Assembly (NCBI RefSeq): GCF_030272615.1
Contig: NC_081414.1
Location: 767,512,153 to 767,576,152 of the forward strand
Source: Cryptomeria japonica
Taxonomy: Eukaryota; Streptophyta; Pinopsida; Cupressales; Cupressaceae
Direction: 5' to 3'
DNA length: 64,000 nucleotides
The translations under genes and the position numbers were made by a program. Below, in pieces: positions 22,990-35,660 of the stretch (the first letter of the stretch is position 1; each line of letters begins with the position of its first letter). The notes beneath the pieces were generated by a model. The model made no database searches. It was not told the origin of the DNA and saw only the letters and a program-made list of their open reading frames with translations.

Positions 22990-23053
22990 AAGCGAAAGAC
23001 TTGTTGGATTGTGTATGTCTCTATATACTGGTGAATCAGTAGGGGAGAGAAAA

Positions 23054-24652
23054 ATGGTTACTAATGCAGAGCTGGCTAGAGAAGTAGAAGAGCAGAAGGA
23101 GAAGAATAGACTCCTTAAAGCAGCAATGAGTGAGATAAGGGAAAAACTGCAGGAAGTGGTGGATGAGAGGATACATGAACCTTGGGATGAAGACACCAAG
23201 GGTAAAGGCAAGAGAACTATAGACATAGATGACATAATTCCTGAACCAGATCCCTTGTTCAATGAAGAACCTTTTGTGAAGGCTATTAAGGCCTTTAACA
23301 CCAAAGCCTTTGAAGGATTGCCACATTTCAGTGGAAGAATGGAAAGAGACACTGTTATGGAATGGATTGAGGGCATGGAAAACCAATTTGAGTGTGAAGG
23401 AGTGACAGAGGCACATAAGGTTAAAGTTGCCAAATCAAGATTAAGGGGAGCAACTTTGACATGGTGGAAGTACCTGCAAGAAGGAAAGGTTAGCATGGGG
23501 AAGCTACCTATTGCAAATTGGAAAGCTATGGTGAGTAAGATTAAGGAGAACTACTTACCAGAGGATTATGAAGTCCAACTTCATAAGAAGAGACAAGGAT
23601 TGAAGAAAAAAGATCTTGATGTAACCTCCTACACCGAAGAGTTTCAAAAACTTTGTCTTAGATCAAAGGTCCAAGAAGATGAATCTATTAAGGTGGCTAG
23701 GTATCTAAGCGGCCTAAAGTGGAACATTCAAGAGGAGATAAGCCTATGGACTCCTACTACTATTTAGAAATGTCATCAGCTTGCTGTCAAGGTAGAAGAG
23801 AGGAACAAAAGGAAAGGAGACTCTAATAATAGAGGTAGAGGCAGAGGTAGAGACCAAGTGAATCACCGAGGTGGTTACCAAAGCAAGACAAATGAGCCAA
23901 GGAACCAAGGAGAAGCCAAGTTGACTGAGCATGGTAGTGAAACCAATCTCAGAGGAGGACATTCCAAAGGAAGAGGTGCACAAGGTGGTCCAAATAGGGG
24001 TAGAGGTACCAACAAAGTTAACTCCTATTTTGCAACTATGAAGTGTTACAATTGTGGACAATTGGGACACCCGACATATAGATGCCCTGACAAGCCTACC
24101 ACATCAAACAGTGGAAAGATGGTTGTTTATGCACAAGAAGACTCTTCAAGTAGCAAGACATCGAATGTGGACCAGATTGAATCAGAAGTTGGAGAAAATC
24201 TGATGTTTAATAGGATTTTGATCAGACAGCCGGTTAAGGAGGAACCCAAACATAGGAGAGCATTGTTTAGGTTGAGATGCAAAGTTCTTGGTAAAGTGTG
24301 CAAGGTGATAGTTGATACAGGCTCAACTGACAACATCATCTCAGAAGAGGCAGTTAGGAAGTTGAAACTCACAAGAATACCCCACACCAATCCTTACAAG
24401 GTTACTTGGTTGAACAAAGGACAGAGTGTGCTAGTCAGTGAGCAGACTTGGGTAGAGTTTTCTATTGGAGGATATAAGGATAAGATTCTTTGTGATGTGT
24501 TACCTATGGATGCATGTCACTTGTTTCTAGGAAGACCCTGACAATTTGATAGGAAGGTGATCTATGATGGAGAGGAGAACTCCATATCATTCAAGAAGGA
24601 CAACAAGACCTTCAAGATTCAGTCTTTGATAGAGGATGAAGAGGGCACTTAA
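23054..24652 (+). pseudogene. gag: Chromovirus gag and protease
   Basis: From ATG 23054 (MVTNAELAREVEEQKEK, a short coiled coil) the frame runs through the gag domain (LPHFSGRMERDTVMEWIEGM, LRGATLTWWKYLQEGK, DVTSYTEEFQKLCLRS), an Arg/Gly-rich tract and a CCHC zinc knuckle CYNCGQLGHPTYRC (24044-24085). Protease follows with VIVDTGSTDNIIS and HLFLGRP. In-frame stops: TAG 23765, TGA 24539, TAA 24650. The upstream in-frame ATG at 23009 is possible, but 23054 is a simpler gag start. Confidence 0.92.
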
Positions 24653-24670
24653 AAAACACCTAGTGTTTTA

Positions 24671-26164
24671 ATGGCTACTAGTAAAGAGTTCTTAAATATG
24701 CTACATGAGGAGGAGATAGTGAAGTGTGCCATCTTTGTGAAGCCAAAAGAGAAAGCAGATAAGTTGCAGGCAGAAATACCCAAGGAGGTGAAGCAAATGT
24801 TGCAAGAGTATAAAGATATAGTGAGTGATGGAGCACCTGCAACACTCCCACCAAGAAGGTCTATAAGTCATCAAATAGAATTTGTTCCTGGTGCATCCAT
24901 ACCTAACAAGGCTGCATATAAGCTCACACCTGATCATAATAAGGAGGTAGCAAGGCAAGTGCAGGAGTTATTGGAACAAGGACTGATTAAGAAGAGCATC
25001 AACCCATGTGCAGTCCCGGTAGTGCTAGCATCAAAAAAAGGAGGTAAGTGGAGACTATGCACTGACTCAAGAGAAATCAATAGGATTACCATAAGGTATA
25101 GGTTTCCTATTCCTAGAATAGAGGATCTAATGGATTGTTTAGGAGGGGCTATGTATTTTACCAAGCTAGACCTTAAAAGTGGTTATCACCAGATAAGAAT
25201 TAAGGAGGGTGATGAGTGGAAGACTGCTTTTAAAACCACAGATGGATTGTATGAATGGCTTGTGATGCCATTTGGGCTTACTAATGCTCCAAGAACCTTC
25301 ATGAGGTTGATGAATGATGTGTTGAAGGATTTCACAGGCAGATTTGTGGTAGTGTACCTAGATGACATTCTCATCTATAGTAGAACCAAGGAAGAGAACC
25401 TTGAGCATTTGAGGTTAGTTTTAGAGAGGTTGCATGAGGAGAAATTATCCATCAACCTTGTGAAGTGTGAATTCTTGAAGCAAGAGCTGGTTTACCTAGG
25501 ATTTGTGGTGTCTAAGGGAACCTTGAAGATGGATCCAAGCAAAGTGGAGGCAATTTTGAATTGGCCTACACCTAAAACAGGGACTGAATTTAGAAGTTTC
25601 CATGGATTAGCTCAATTCTATAGGAAATTTGTGAGGAATTTCAGTGGTATATGTGCACCAGTCCTTGACACCATTAAAGGAGGTCTTAAAACTAAGTTTG
25701 AATGGACTGAGCAAGCAGACAAAGCATTTCAATTGTTAAAACAGGAAGTAGCCACAAAACCTATCCTACTCCTACCTACATTTGATAAGCTATTCACTTT
25801 GGAGTGTGATGCAAGTGGAATTGCAGTAGGTGGTGTGTTGAGTCAAGAGGGAAGACCTGTGGCATTTTTCAGTGAGAAGCTTAATGAAGCAAAGAAGAAG
25901 TACTCAGCCTATGACCTAGAGTTGTATGCATTAGTGCAGTCTCTAAAGAAATGGAGGCATTACCTACTTCCTAAGGAATTTGTAGTGTTCACAGACAACC
26001 AAGCATTGAGTTACATCAACACTCAAGAGAAGCTAAGCAATAGGCATCTGAAATGGATGGAATACCTCCAATCCTTCACCTTCAACATCAAGCATAAGAA
26101 GGGGCAACTTAACAGGGTGGCAGATGCATTGAGTAGGAAGTTGTTGACAATTCAAGAGTTATAG
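24671..26164 (+). pseudogene. Chromovirus reverse transcriptase and RNase H, intact stretch
   Basis: Nearly 500 codons without a stop: HQIEFVPGASIPNKAAYKL, KKGGKWRLCTDSREINR, FTKLDLKSGYHQIRIKEGD (first catalytic Asp), MPFGLTNAPRTFMRLMND, VVVYLDDILIYSRTKEE (YLDD at about 25355-25366). RNase H shows LECDASGIAVGGVLS, YDLELYALVQSLKKWRHYLL, FTDNQAL and RVADALSRK. All catalytic acidic residues are present. The frame ends at TAG 26162, which lies inside the polyprotein. Confidence 0.95.
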
Positions 26165-27652
26165 TTGCAGAGCATAGGAATAGAAGGTTTCAAAGACCTC
26201 TATGAAGGAGATGAAGACTTCTCAACAACTTACAAGGTTTGCAAAGAGTTTGAGAACCATTTCCATGGTGAGTATGCAGATTACACTCTCCAAAATGGTC
26301 TCTTGTTCAAGGGTAACCAGTTGTGTGTACCTAGAGGATCCATGAGGGAGAACCTCATCCAAGAGAAGCACAATGGTAGTTTAAGTGGACAATTTGGTGT
26401 TAACAAAACCTCGGATTTAGTACAGAGGTACTACTATTAGCCAAAGTTGCCAAGAGATGTGAAAACATATGTAGAACAGTGTGGTGTATGCCAAAGAGCC
26501 AAAGGTGGATCAAGCAATGCCAGTTTATATCAACCATTACTGGTCCCTAACAGACCTTGGGAATGTATAAGCATGGACTTTGTAGTAGGACTTCTCAAGA
26601 GAAAAATAGGTATGGACAACATCTATGTGGTAGTAGATAGATTTTCCAAGATGAGTCATTTTATACCATGTAAGACTACACATGATGCAAGCTATGTTGC
26701 ACATCTCTTCCACAAAGAGATTGTTAGGATTCATGGACTCCCTTTAAGCATTATTTCAGAAAGGGACAACAAGTTCATGGGTCATTTTTTGCAAACATTA
26801 TGGAGGAGACTAGGAACTAACTTGTCATTTAGCTCAGCTTACCATCCACAAACAGATGGTTAGATTGAAGTCATCAACAGGGTGTTAGGTAACTTGTTGA
26901 GGTGTTTAACTAAGGAGTATGGCCAAACATGGGACCTAATCATTTCTCAAGCAGAGTATGCATATAATGACAATGTGAATAGAACCACCGGTAGAAGTCT
27001 TTTTGAGGTTGTCTATGGCAGACATCCAAGAGGAGTATGTGAGTTGAGAGACCTTGGTAGTTTGGAAATGAAGAGTGGGCAAGCAGAAGACTTCACTCAA
27101 ACCATCAAGGAAGTTCAAGAGCAAGTTAAGCAGGCCATCCTTGAATCCACTTGAAAATTGAAAGCCAAAGTGGATGAGAAAAGGAGAGAAGTTCAGTTTA
27201 AGGTGGGTGACTATGTGATGGTACATTTGAGCAAAGCTAGGATGCAAGGTGGTAAGCCTACCAAAATACAGATGAGAAGGGTAGGACCTTGTAGAATCCC
27301 ATCGCAATATGGTAAGAATGCCTACAAAGTTGACCTGCCTTCAGATTTAGCTATATCACCAGTCTTTAATGTAGCTGACTTGATCATGTACAAGGGTGAG
27401 ATAGTAGGGCAGACTAAGAAGCAAGCCAAGGTACTACAAGGCCTTGATGTTAATGTCTTACCACAGGTGAAGAAGCCTAAAGCAGAGGAGATCTTAGAAT
27501 CAAGGGTGAAGAAGTCAACTAGACACCAGGTCTACATGGAGCACTTAGTGAAATGGGCAGATCAACTAGTATCTGAAGCTACATGGGTGGAGGAGAGCAA
27601 GTTCAAGACACTTGGAATAGACCCGGCTCTCATCTCTTCTTCTATTTCTTAA
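26165..27652 (+). pseudogene. Chromovirus integrase with C-terminal chromodomain
   Basis: Same frame, stops at 26438, 26861 and 27152. HHCC: EKHNGSLSGQFG ... CGVCQRAKGG. Core: MDFVVGL (Asp), SERDNKFMGHF (Asp), and a Glu in IEVINRVLGN just after the TAG that replaced the usual Gln codon. The GPY-like module is MRRVGPCRIPSQYGKNAYKV. The chromodomain is at about 27478-27610 (EEILESRVKK ... HLVKWADQLVSEATWVEE). Ends at TAA 27650-27652, nine bases before the polypurine tract. Confidence 0.93.
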
Positions 27653-27660
27653 TTATGTAC

Positions 27661-27672
27661 AGAGGGGGAGTA
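27661..27672 (+). other. Chromovirus polypurine tract
   Basis: AGAGGGGGAGTA immediately precedes the 3' LTR start TGGTGCAGG. Confidence 0.88.
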
Positions 27673-27780
27673 TGGTGCAGGAGCACCCTTCCAAACTCTT
27701 TCTCTTTCTTTGTTTTATTGGTGTTATGCTTCTTATGAAGCCATTGTACATAAAATAATGAGCCATGTGCTCATAGGCCC
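27673..27780 (+). mobile_element. Chromovirus 3' LTR, first piece
   Basis: First ~105 bases of the LTR, matching 21376-21480. It breaks off after GCTCATAG where the 4.2-kb insert begins; the GGCCC at 27776-27780 is the mutated left target copy. Confidence 0.9.
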
Positions 27781-30700
27781 TATTGGGAGTATTTAAAACT
27801 GATTCAAGTTTATAGGCCCATTTCAAAATTTTGCCCTGCATTTCCAAATGATTAAAATAAGTCAGTTTGAATGGCCCAGTTAGTAAGGGGGTAAAATGGA
27901 GCCGACTGATTTTCAGAGGGTAAGGCTTGGGATTCATGTCCCACACCTTTCATTTGGCCTATGTAGTGATGTGCAACTTTCAGAATTCAGTTTGGATAAG
28001 TTTACTAGGTACCCATTTCGAGGGGTGAGCTGAAAGTGCATTCTAGGCACAAGTGCAAATTTTATTAAGTAGCCTACTTTGGGTGTTTATATCTTTTGCC
28101 ATGTTTATTATCATGAATAATTTAAAAATGGATTGAATTTTATGCATAAATGTGAGTCAACATGCAAAATTTCAAGTCCTTATGAATCCGTTTGCTCAAT
28201 TTTCAAAGCTCAATCCGTTTGTAGTTTGTGATGTTTGCACAAGTGTAAAAATGTCCAGGTGAATGTCATGTCAGAATGTTTGTTCCGGGCTAATGTTGGT
28301 ATAAATGGTGAGCTACATTTCAAATTTAAATCTTTTATCAATCCGTTTGATCGGTTTTCAAAAGGACTCATTTTGCCATCAAATTCAGTTATCCGCACTC
28401 CAGTGTTATATCAGTTAATGTAGCCGTTTTTGTGAGCGCACCATTTGCATCCTATCAGTCTGGTGATCGAACTGAGATTTCCAAGTTTTAATATGTACTT
28501 AAAGGTACCCATGTTTCAAATTTGAGGACCTACGAAGGTCGTTTGATATTTTTGAGAAAGGCATCATGTGTTGCCAGAACATTGACTTCATCAGGTCCGC
28601 AGTGTCGACAAAGCCAGTTGGCCGTTTTCGGAAATTAATATCTCTTCGCTCGGGACTCGTCTTGAGAAATCATTTGGTAGATGTCATCCTTGTATATCAG
28701 AGTATATGCCTGCCAGATGGTGAGCTCCAGAAAGGTGTTTTGACAGGTTTGAAAATTACGTCTTCGCGATTAAATGCAAAAATTGTGGCGTAATCGCCTG
28801 AAAGTTGTAAATTTCAGTTTGATGATCCAAAAATGATGCCGATCATTTCCAAAGGTGTGTTTAAAGTTCCTGAATCATTCTAGAGGTCAGTTGCATGAAA
28901 TCAAAATTTTTTTTAGTCGGACCCACTTTGGGGCCCAACCTGGCTCATGCCCTTGCACTGATTTTATTGGCATTTTTTTGTTTCAATGGGGGATTTTCAG
29001 AAATTTTCAAGCATAATGTTTTGGTAGGTGTAACAACAGTCCTCCCTCATTGAAATGTGGAACAAGGGGCATGTTCAAAATGAGGCACGAGTTTACTCAA
29101 ATGAACCAAACATATGTGTAACATTTATTCCAAAATGTGGACCCTCATAATGATACAACTGTGAATGTCAAGGGTGTCTCCTGTGGTTTGCCAGCTTGGT
29201 CTATCAACATTCTTCCAGATTGCAAGAATTTCTTTTTTTAATGCAACAGAGGATAAATATTGTGATTGAGGATGGAATGTCAATGTTCTCTTTTATATGA
29301 GAATGAAGTTTTCCAACTGCAGTTTTAGTGGTAATAATTACATCTCCTCCCAAGTACCATTTTCTAAAATGGAAATAGCAGACCAAGATTCATATCAAAC
29401 ACCAAAGACTTTCTTCTGTGTGGTGTTTTGGGGCTGCAGTCAAGAGCCAAGCCTGCTCATGTGGTGAAGAAAGAGACCATTAAGCACTCAGCAAATTGCA
29501 ATCAACGATTTCCAAGTCTTCTACATGGTGTATGAACTTCCAAGCAAATGCAAAAAATTTCAACATATGACAACCCTCCCATGTAGCAATTGAAAGCAGC
29601 AAATAAAAACCAATCAAACAATGGTGATTGCTGCAGTCTCTCCTCCCTTACGTGAGACACCAACTGTACACAACAATCTCTTCCTTCTCTTGCGTGGTGA
29701 GTGAGAGGTTGCGTGGCATAAAGGAGCCATGGAAAATGGTTCAAAGCAAAATGAACTGCAACATCTTCTTCTTCCCACGCGTAGCCTCCAGCAGGTGATT
29801 GAAATCATTGCATTTCTGTAAAGTGAGTCTTCCCTCTCTTGCATGACTTTAACCAGTGGAAAATGCCCCCTGCGTGGATTGTGTCGAAAGGAGAGGGAAA
29901 TCTGGAAGTCTGTAGAATCCTCCAACAAATACTAACCAGCTCCCCCCTCTATCTGTATGTAAGTGGAAGAAGGTGCATGGTAATGCTGTTGTGTGATGGC
30001 ATTGGCATTCAAAGAACAAACTCCACGAACTCCAGCATCTTCCAAATGCCATGAACTCCAGCATCTTCTAAGTGTCGTGAGTTGATAATATATCCTAGTA
30101 TGACGTGGTTGAGAAGAAAGACCATTGAATGCCAGGCAAATAAAAAAATCACCATGAAAGCACTCAGGGAAAGCAAAAAATGAAGCTACAGGCAAAACCA
30201 CAATATCCCACATTGGCTGGGATGTGGACTATTTTGATGTTTATAAGCAAGAACGCACAATACTAATATGTCTAAGCCATAAAGGCTTTTGACACAAGGT
30301 GCCTATGGGCGCCCAAGGCGGGCCCACGCGTGAGCACGCTTCTTGAGGTGACAAAGGAGATGACTGAGCGACGACTAGGTGGACCCCACATAGGCACCCT
30401 TCCCAAGGAAAACAAGCAAAATTTTGCAGAGGAAGGTCGGGTTAACGAGTGAGCAGGTTCGAGATGGATCAACGGTGCACGCTATTTCGCGAAGGGAAGA
30501 TGCACGTAGTTTAAACCCTGTGAAATAGAGAAAGTGAACGAGAGTCATCCACGTGTCGTGATAGGTGGCAGTCTAGCAGCCAGGTCCCGGTGAGGTGGCA
30601 CACAGTTGGCGCACAGGTGGCGATGACGTGGCGGCCAAGTGGCAGTGACAAAGCAAATGATGTGGCAGTGATGAGGTGTCATCCTGGATGGCGACTAATG

Positions 30701-31946
30701 GACCCCATCAGCCAATCGGAGGCCGCCATGTGGCAAAGCGTCAGAGCACATATGTAGGCAAAAATTAAAATTAAAATTGTAAATGATATAGTTTAAACTA
30801 TATCAAATAATTCGAAATATTTAAATGACTGAGCACAAATGGGAATTAATTCGCCCAGGGTCTAAAATTTGGCCAAAATATAAAGTATTATATATCGCCG
30901 GAAAGCTCTCGGAATGAGGAATCTGATTATGAAGTTAATTTTGGCAAAGATCAGATATTTTGGAAGCAATTTAGTTGGGAACAAAATTCAGTTAGAGAGG
31001 AGACACTTGGCAATTCAGTTGCAGATTTGATTTTCTTCCCTCTCCCTTTTTATTCCCAATTCTTCTCAGTTGTAAGGGTTCCAAAAATTTGGAAAATGCT
31101 CCAGATTTGATGGCTTCCATTTTCTGAAGATCTTGACCCAAGTTTGTAAATGCTTCTGTTTGGTTTTAGGGTATAGAGATTGCAGTGCACTGTTGTAAAT
31201 ATGGTTTTAATTGCAGGTCTTACTTGTGTCAGGCATGAGTAATTTCCCACAAGATTATCTCTGTGATATGTTTTTTCATTATTATGAATTCAATTCTCAA
31301 GGAGGATGAAATTTGTCATCTGAAGGAGATTGTATGATTGTTTGTAGGCATTCTTCAATGAAGAGTTTAAATTCTATAGTCAGTCATAAATAATGAAATA
31401 TGTATCCAGATTTGATGAATTTGTGAATGAATCATATAGTGCATTAATATAAGGTATTGATGCATGAATATCTTGTTTAAGGAAAACAAACTTGCATCTA
31501 TGATTCATATTTGTAGTTCTATGAGTGACTCTGCTGCCCAATGAACAAGGCACTAGTCTTTGACAGATTTGGGAATGGCCTCAGATATACATTTTAAAAG
31601 ACAAATCTATTTCCCTTTATGTTTAGGGGTTAATGTTCTATCCTTCCAAAGCTCTATTTCACATATTATTTGTATAAGATCCAGCCCATCTGTACATATT
31701 ACCTAATTTGGTGAGCTTGTGGAATGGTTTGTCTGCTCATTGTTGATGTAGTCTTATGTTTGTGATCGTTGTATTCAATGCATCAAAAGGGTGTCCCCCC
31801 CTAGTTCTAGCAGAACCTGAAGTGCAGGAGGATCATTAGGATCCTATGTTATGTTGTCCAAGCCCTGAGGTGTTTCATTGATTGAGATTGGCTATCTCAT
31901 AGATAGATTTATAGGTGTCTTGGGTTATCACTTTTGGTGAACAACA
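27781..31946. mobile_element. 4.2-kb non-coding insert in the 3' LTR, candidate solo LTR
   Basis: It lies between positions that are adjacent in the 5' LTR (21480/21481). Ends TATTGGGAGTATTT and GTGAACAACA; flanks GGCCC (27776-27780) and GGTCC (31947-31951) differ by one base, so a 5-bp TSD and a mutated TG start are plausible. No gag or pol motif is seen; ORFs are short and overlapping in different frames. A moderately GC-rich block with repeated GTGGCA/GATGAGGTG-like words lies at 30530-30730. Length and lack of coding fit a solo LTR from a long-LTR family. Orientation is not determined. Confidence 0.6.
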
Positions 31947-33441
31947 GGTCCTAGTTAGGGTCCTAGTGGAGATCTTAGGGGTCATAAGTCAAGATTGTGA
32001 TTTTCTTGACAATGGAGGGTATGTGTGTCTTGGAGGTGTTTAGGGGTCCTTCACTTCATGGTGGTGTCCTTAGGTTGGCCCATTGTGGGTCTAGGAGTCA
32101 TAAAAAGCAACATTGGAAAAGTTGCTCAACAGTTGCAAAAGTTGCATGACAACTTTTAAAAGTTGTCAAGGAACTTTTCCACCGTGATGTCAAGTTCTTT
32201 AGGTTAGCATGGAAAACCCTAGTTTGGGCACATAGACCAAGGTATAGGTAGTATACGTACATGCAAACCCTAAATGAAAGGGTTGGATGTCAGAGATTGT
32301 ATGACCCTAGTAGAAAGATCAGACTGAGACTGTGAAATTGTTACCAGTCAGTTTGTATGAAGAAAACAAGCAAATTAATGGATTGAGATATGTCCAAAAC
32401 TGTGTGGTTTATCTTTCATGTTGTAAATAATTTCATTTCAAGCAATTATTTTAGGTTTTTACTTGTAGATTGAGTGAGTTTGTAAATAGTTTGTAAACTG
32501 TCTTCTTACTGTCTAGTTTTGGACAGGATTGTGTAAATGAAGTCTTAACTCCATTCCCCGTTGTGGAACCACCATGAAACCATGGGGAATGGATGTGAAG
32601 AACCTATACTATAGTCCCAAGCAAGAAGGGCCCTTCAAAATGTAGGAAGGCCAAGAAAAGACCTACTCCTAGGCGAGACTGGATAGTGCCCAGTTAGGAG
32701 AGGTTAGATTGCAGAGGTCTTGGAGAGCAAGGTTGGACAAAGGAGAGTACATCCTTTGGAGGAGGTGTAGAGGAGTGTTGGAAGCATAATTGGTGTGAAG
32801 GAGGAGCCTCCACCAATCCAAACAAGGTGGCTAACACACAAAACCTTCACTGTGACCCAGGAAAACCACAAAACCCTCACAAAACCCTTAAAAACCCCAA
32901 AATTCGCCCTAGTCACTGTACGGCCACTTGGAGGCGCAAAACCTAGAAAATCCTTGAGCACTTGCCAATTGAATGGTAGTCCTTTTTGGGAGTTTGGGTT
33001 GTGTATGCATCCTTTTTGAGAGAAAGCCTTAGAAGACCAGGCAGGAGGCCTAATTGGTGCTAATCCTTGTAGCCCTGTTTTGTAAGCAAAAACATAAAAC
33101 AGTGAAATCGGTAGAAAGGTGAAGGTAGCAACTTCTTGGGGGCACATGGAGGGATGTAAAACATGGTTTAAGACCTGATTTAACCTTGCTAAGACCTTGG
33201 AAAGTGTGGAACAAGTGTTATCCCTTATTAGCCATAGTAAGGGGTTGTGAGTCTCATGAGTAGGTGAGACCTTAGCAGCAGCATAGGAACTCATTGGTGG
33301 GTGGATTGGGAATGGTCAGGGGATTCCTCATGCAAAAGGGAAGTCCTAGAGACCCTAGGGTGTGTAGAGAACACCAGGTGATCCAAGGAAAGGATCCAAG
33401 AGCATAGAATAGGCTAGTCTATCCCACACCCCATCCCATCA
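31947..33441 (+). mobile_element. Chromovirus 3' LTR, main piece
   Basis: Aligns to 21478-22974 with a few percent substitutions and small indels and ends in the same CCCATCCCATCA, followed by the target copy TTTTT at 33442-33446. Confidence 0.92.
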
Positions 33442-34379
33442 TTTTTCCCCTCAGATCTTTCTTAATTTTTAAGAGTCCTTGGATTGCTATATGATTATCG
33501 TTTATTCTTTTTTCTGCACATTTCCATGATTGTGTTTATTTGCAATTTGGAGTAAATATGACCTTGTCGAGAGTTGTTTTTGGGAAACCTTACGTACTGC
33601 ATTTTGTCATGATCCTATTTGTGGATGTATTGGTTTATGTTTGGGCTTTGGGAAACCTTTGAAATGTTTGATTAAATCTATTCTTGAAATAGTTTATCTC
33701 CCCTAGTCAGTTTAGATTTTGTGTAGTTTTCTGCACTTTTGAGTGCGATCGTGGCTAGAAATTGATGTTGAATCCTCTTTTCAAGTTTATGATTCTTCAT
33801 TCTTGTGTTTCCTAATTTTTATTTCACCCTCCCACACCTTTTGGGAATGAATTTGAGTCATTATGTAAGCCTATGTTCAATTTTGGGCGTGTTCGTCACT
33901 CATAGACTTCATTTCCTTCCAATTTTACTTTTTGGCTTAAATACGCTAATGTTTGACTCATATGTGCCAATTTTTGAGTGGGATGCACTAGGGAATGATC
34001 CCTAAGCACCATTATGCACCTTGGATGTGCCAATTTCCATTGGTGATGCACTATTTTGTTCCAAGATGTGAATTTTGTCAGTTTTGGTCATTGAGAGTAT
34101 TTGGTTTGATTTTGGGCGTTACCAGAGGTATTTTATGATTGCATCAAGGCTCTTTAAAATTTTTTTTATGTGTGTTTCACCCTATATTATGGTCCATGGT
34201 TGGGAGAGTGGGAGCTTGCATGTGTAGGACCTAGGTCATGAGAAATAGAGCTCTGGGAGGGGATCAAGATCTATGGTACCACATGAAGAGTTTGTGTTTA
34301 ATTGCAAGTGATAACTATTGGCAATTTTTGTGCCAACCTTAGTAGAGCTCAGATCTTGGATTTTAGTGTAACTAATATT

Positions 34380-34560
34380 TTGTGTTAGTTAATATCGATA
34401 ACATGTCATGTTATCAGTTTCAATAGAGTTAGCTGATTCTTCATAGTTTTGCAGAGTCATATAACACGAGGGTTATATGATGTGTTATTGACTCCTGTGC
34501 CTCATATGCTGCATCAACAACTCGTGTCAATAACATGTCGTGTTATTGATCCCCTTAGTT
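34380..34560. repeat. Inverted ATAACATG/CATGTTAT motifs
   Basis: ATAACATGTCATGTTAT at about 34397 is a near-perfect palindrome. ATAACACG, ATGTGTTATTGAC and ATAACATGTCGTGTTAT follow within 150 bases. Confidence 0.65.
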
Positions 34561-34619
34561 TGCAGTGTGTTATTTGGCACCGAGGCAGCCCCCAGTCGGT
34601 TACATGTTTGGCGGGTTTA

Positions 34620-35105
34620 GAAAAAAGGTCTCGCAGGATAAGAGAAACTAAGAGAAACAATGATAAATATTTTCTTATCCCGCGGTCTTAGAAAGACATT
34701 AGCTGGCTAACACGGGATAAGAAGTAACTAAGGCTGACGTGTTTAAGTGTTATCCCATGAGGTAAAATGAAGAAGTTCAAGGGGCCGTGGGATAAGGGAG
34801 AAAAAGTAACAAATTCTTATCCCATGGGGTAAAGCAAAGACTCAAAGAGGGTCGCGAGATAAGGAAGGTCAAAGGTGAATGGGGCTTTCTCCTTATCTTG
34901 TGGGGTTGAAACAACATATAGATGAGGTCACAGGATAAGAGATCGAAGGATACAAGGAGACATATGACTTCCTTATCCCACGCGTTCCCGCAGGATAAGG
35001 AAATAAGGTGAACTCGAGGGACTCTTATCCCACAATGTGGAGGAGAGGCTCAACGAGGCTCATGGGATAAGAAAGCGAAGCAAAAACAAAAGGTTCTTAT
35101 CCCAC
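34620..35105. repeat. Array of alternating GGGATAAG / CTTATCCC motifs
   Basis: The core GGATAAG on one strand alternates with CTTATCC at intervals of roughly 20-45 bases: near 34633, 34672, 34710, 34748, 34786, 34816, 34857, 34892, 34931, 34972, 34992, 35022, 35064 and 35095. Flanks are often GC-rich (CCGCGG, CCACGCG). The pairs could form hairpins or act as paired binding sites; GATAAG is the core of plant I-box/GATA elements. The array stops at the CACTA-like terminus (35109) and two further motifs appear at 37260 and 37308. Confidence 0.8.
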
Positions 35106-35249
35106 ATGCACTAGTACAAAAACTACAATATATGACTAAAACAACGACCAAAAATTGTAGATAAATGACTAAATTTGATCACGTGAACACTAGTAGTTTA
35201 TTGTCAATCATAAATTAATTTGGTCATGTGACCACTAGTTGTTTTGATT

Positions 35250-35660
35250 GATCAGTTTGGTCATCAATTTGGTCATTGATTTGGTCATTGATTTAGTCAT
35301 CTATTTGTTCATTGATTTAGTCATATATTTAGTCACTAATTTAGTCATATATTTAATCATTAATTCAGTCATAGATTGTTGTTATCTGGTCATTTATTTA
35401 GTCATGATAGTCACTAATTTAGTCATATATTTAATCATTAATTTAGTCATTGATTGTTGTTCTCTGGTCATTTATTTAGTCATATTAGTGATTTATTTAG
35501 TAATTAATTTAGTTTAATATTGAGTCATTATTTTAATTATTGAGTAATTAAATGGTCATTTATTTAGTCATCATAGTCATCATAGTCATCATAGTCATTA
35601 TTTTAGTCATATATTTAGTCCTTATTTCAGTCATATATTTACATCAATTGGTTTATATTT
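35250..35660 (+). repeat. Subterminal TTAGTCAT tandem repeats
   Basis: Short units TTTAGTCAT / TTTGGTCAT follow each other every 11-20 bases. A longer unit including TAATCATTAATTCAGTCAT and a GATTGTTGTT block occurs twice, about 78 bases apart (35330 and 35408). CACTA elements carry such subterminal arrays as transposase binding sites. Confidence 0.75.

Larger units (their letters stand above)
21376..33441 (+). mobile_element. Ty3/gypsy chromovirus, plus strand, TSD TTTTT
   Basis: 5' LTR 21376-22974, PBS 22978-22989, gag-pol 23054-27652 in one frame, polypurine tract 27661-27672, 3' LTR from 27673 to 33441 with a 4.2-kb insertion. Target duplication TTTTT at 21371-21375 and 33442-33446. The chromodomain after integrase assigns it to the chromoviruses. 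In the ~430 bases after the split point I count roughly 15 differences between the LTRs (about 3-4%), so it is fairly young. Confidence 0.93.

Noticed and set aside
29502-30213. Several overlapping ORFs of 70-104 aa in the 4.2-kb insert
   Set aside because: They lie in different frames over the same DNA and show no motif; typical of less AT-rich non-coding sequence.
34620-35105. CRISPR-like array
   Set aside because: Motifs alternate in orientation, are short and irregularly spaced, and the context is a plant retroelement.
35248-35517. Plus-strand 89-aa ORF rich in Val, Ile and Leu, like a membrane protein
   Set aside because: It is only the translation of the TTAGTCAT tandem repeats; no start context or homology.
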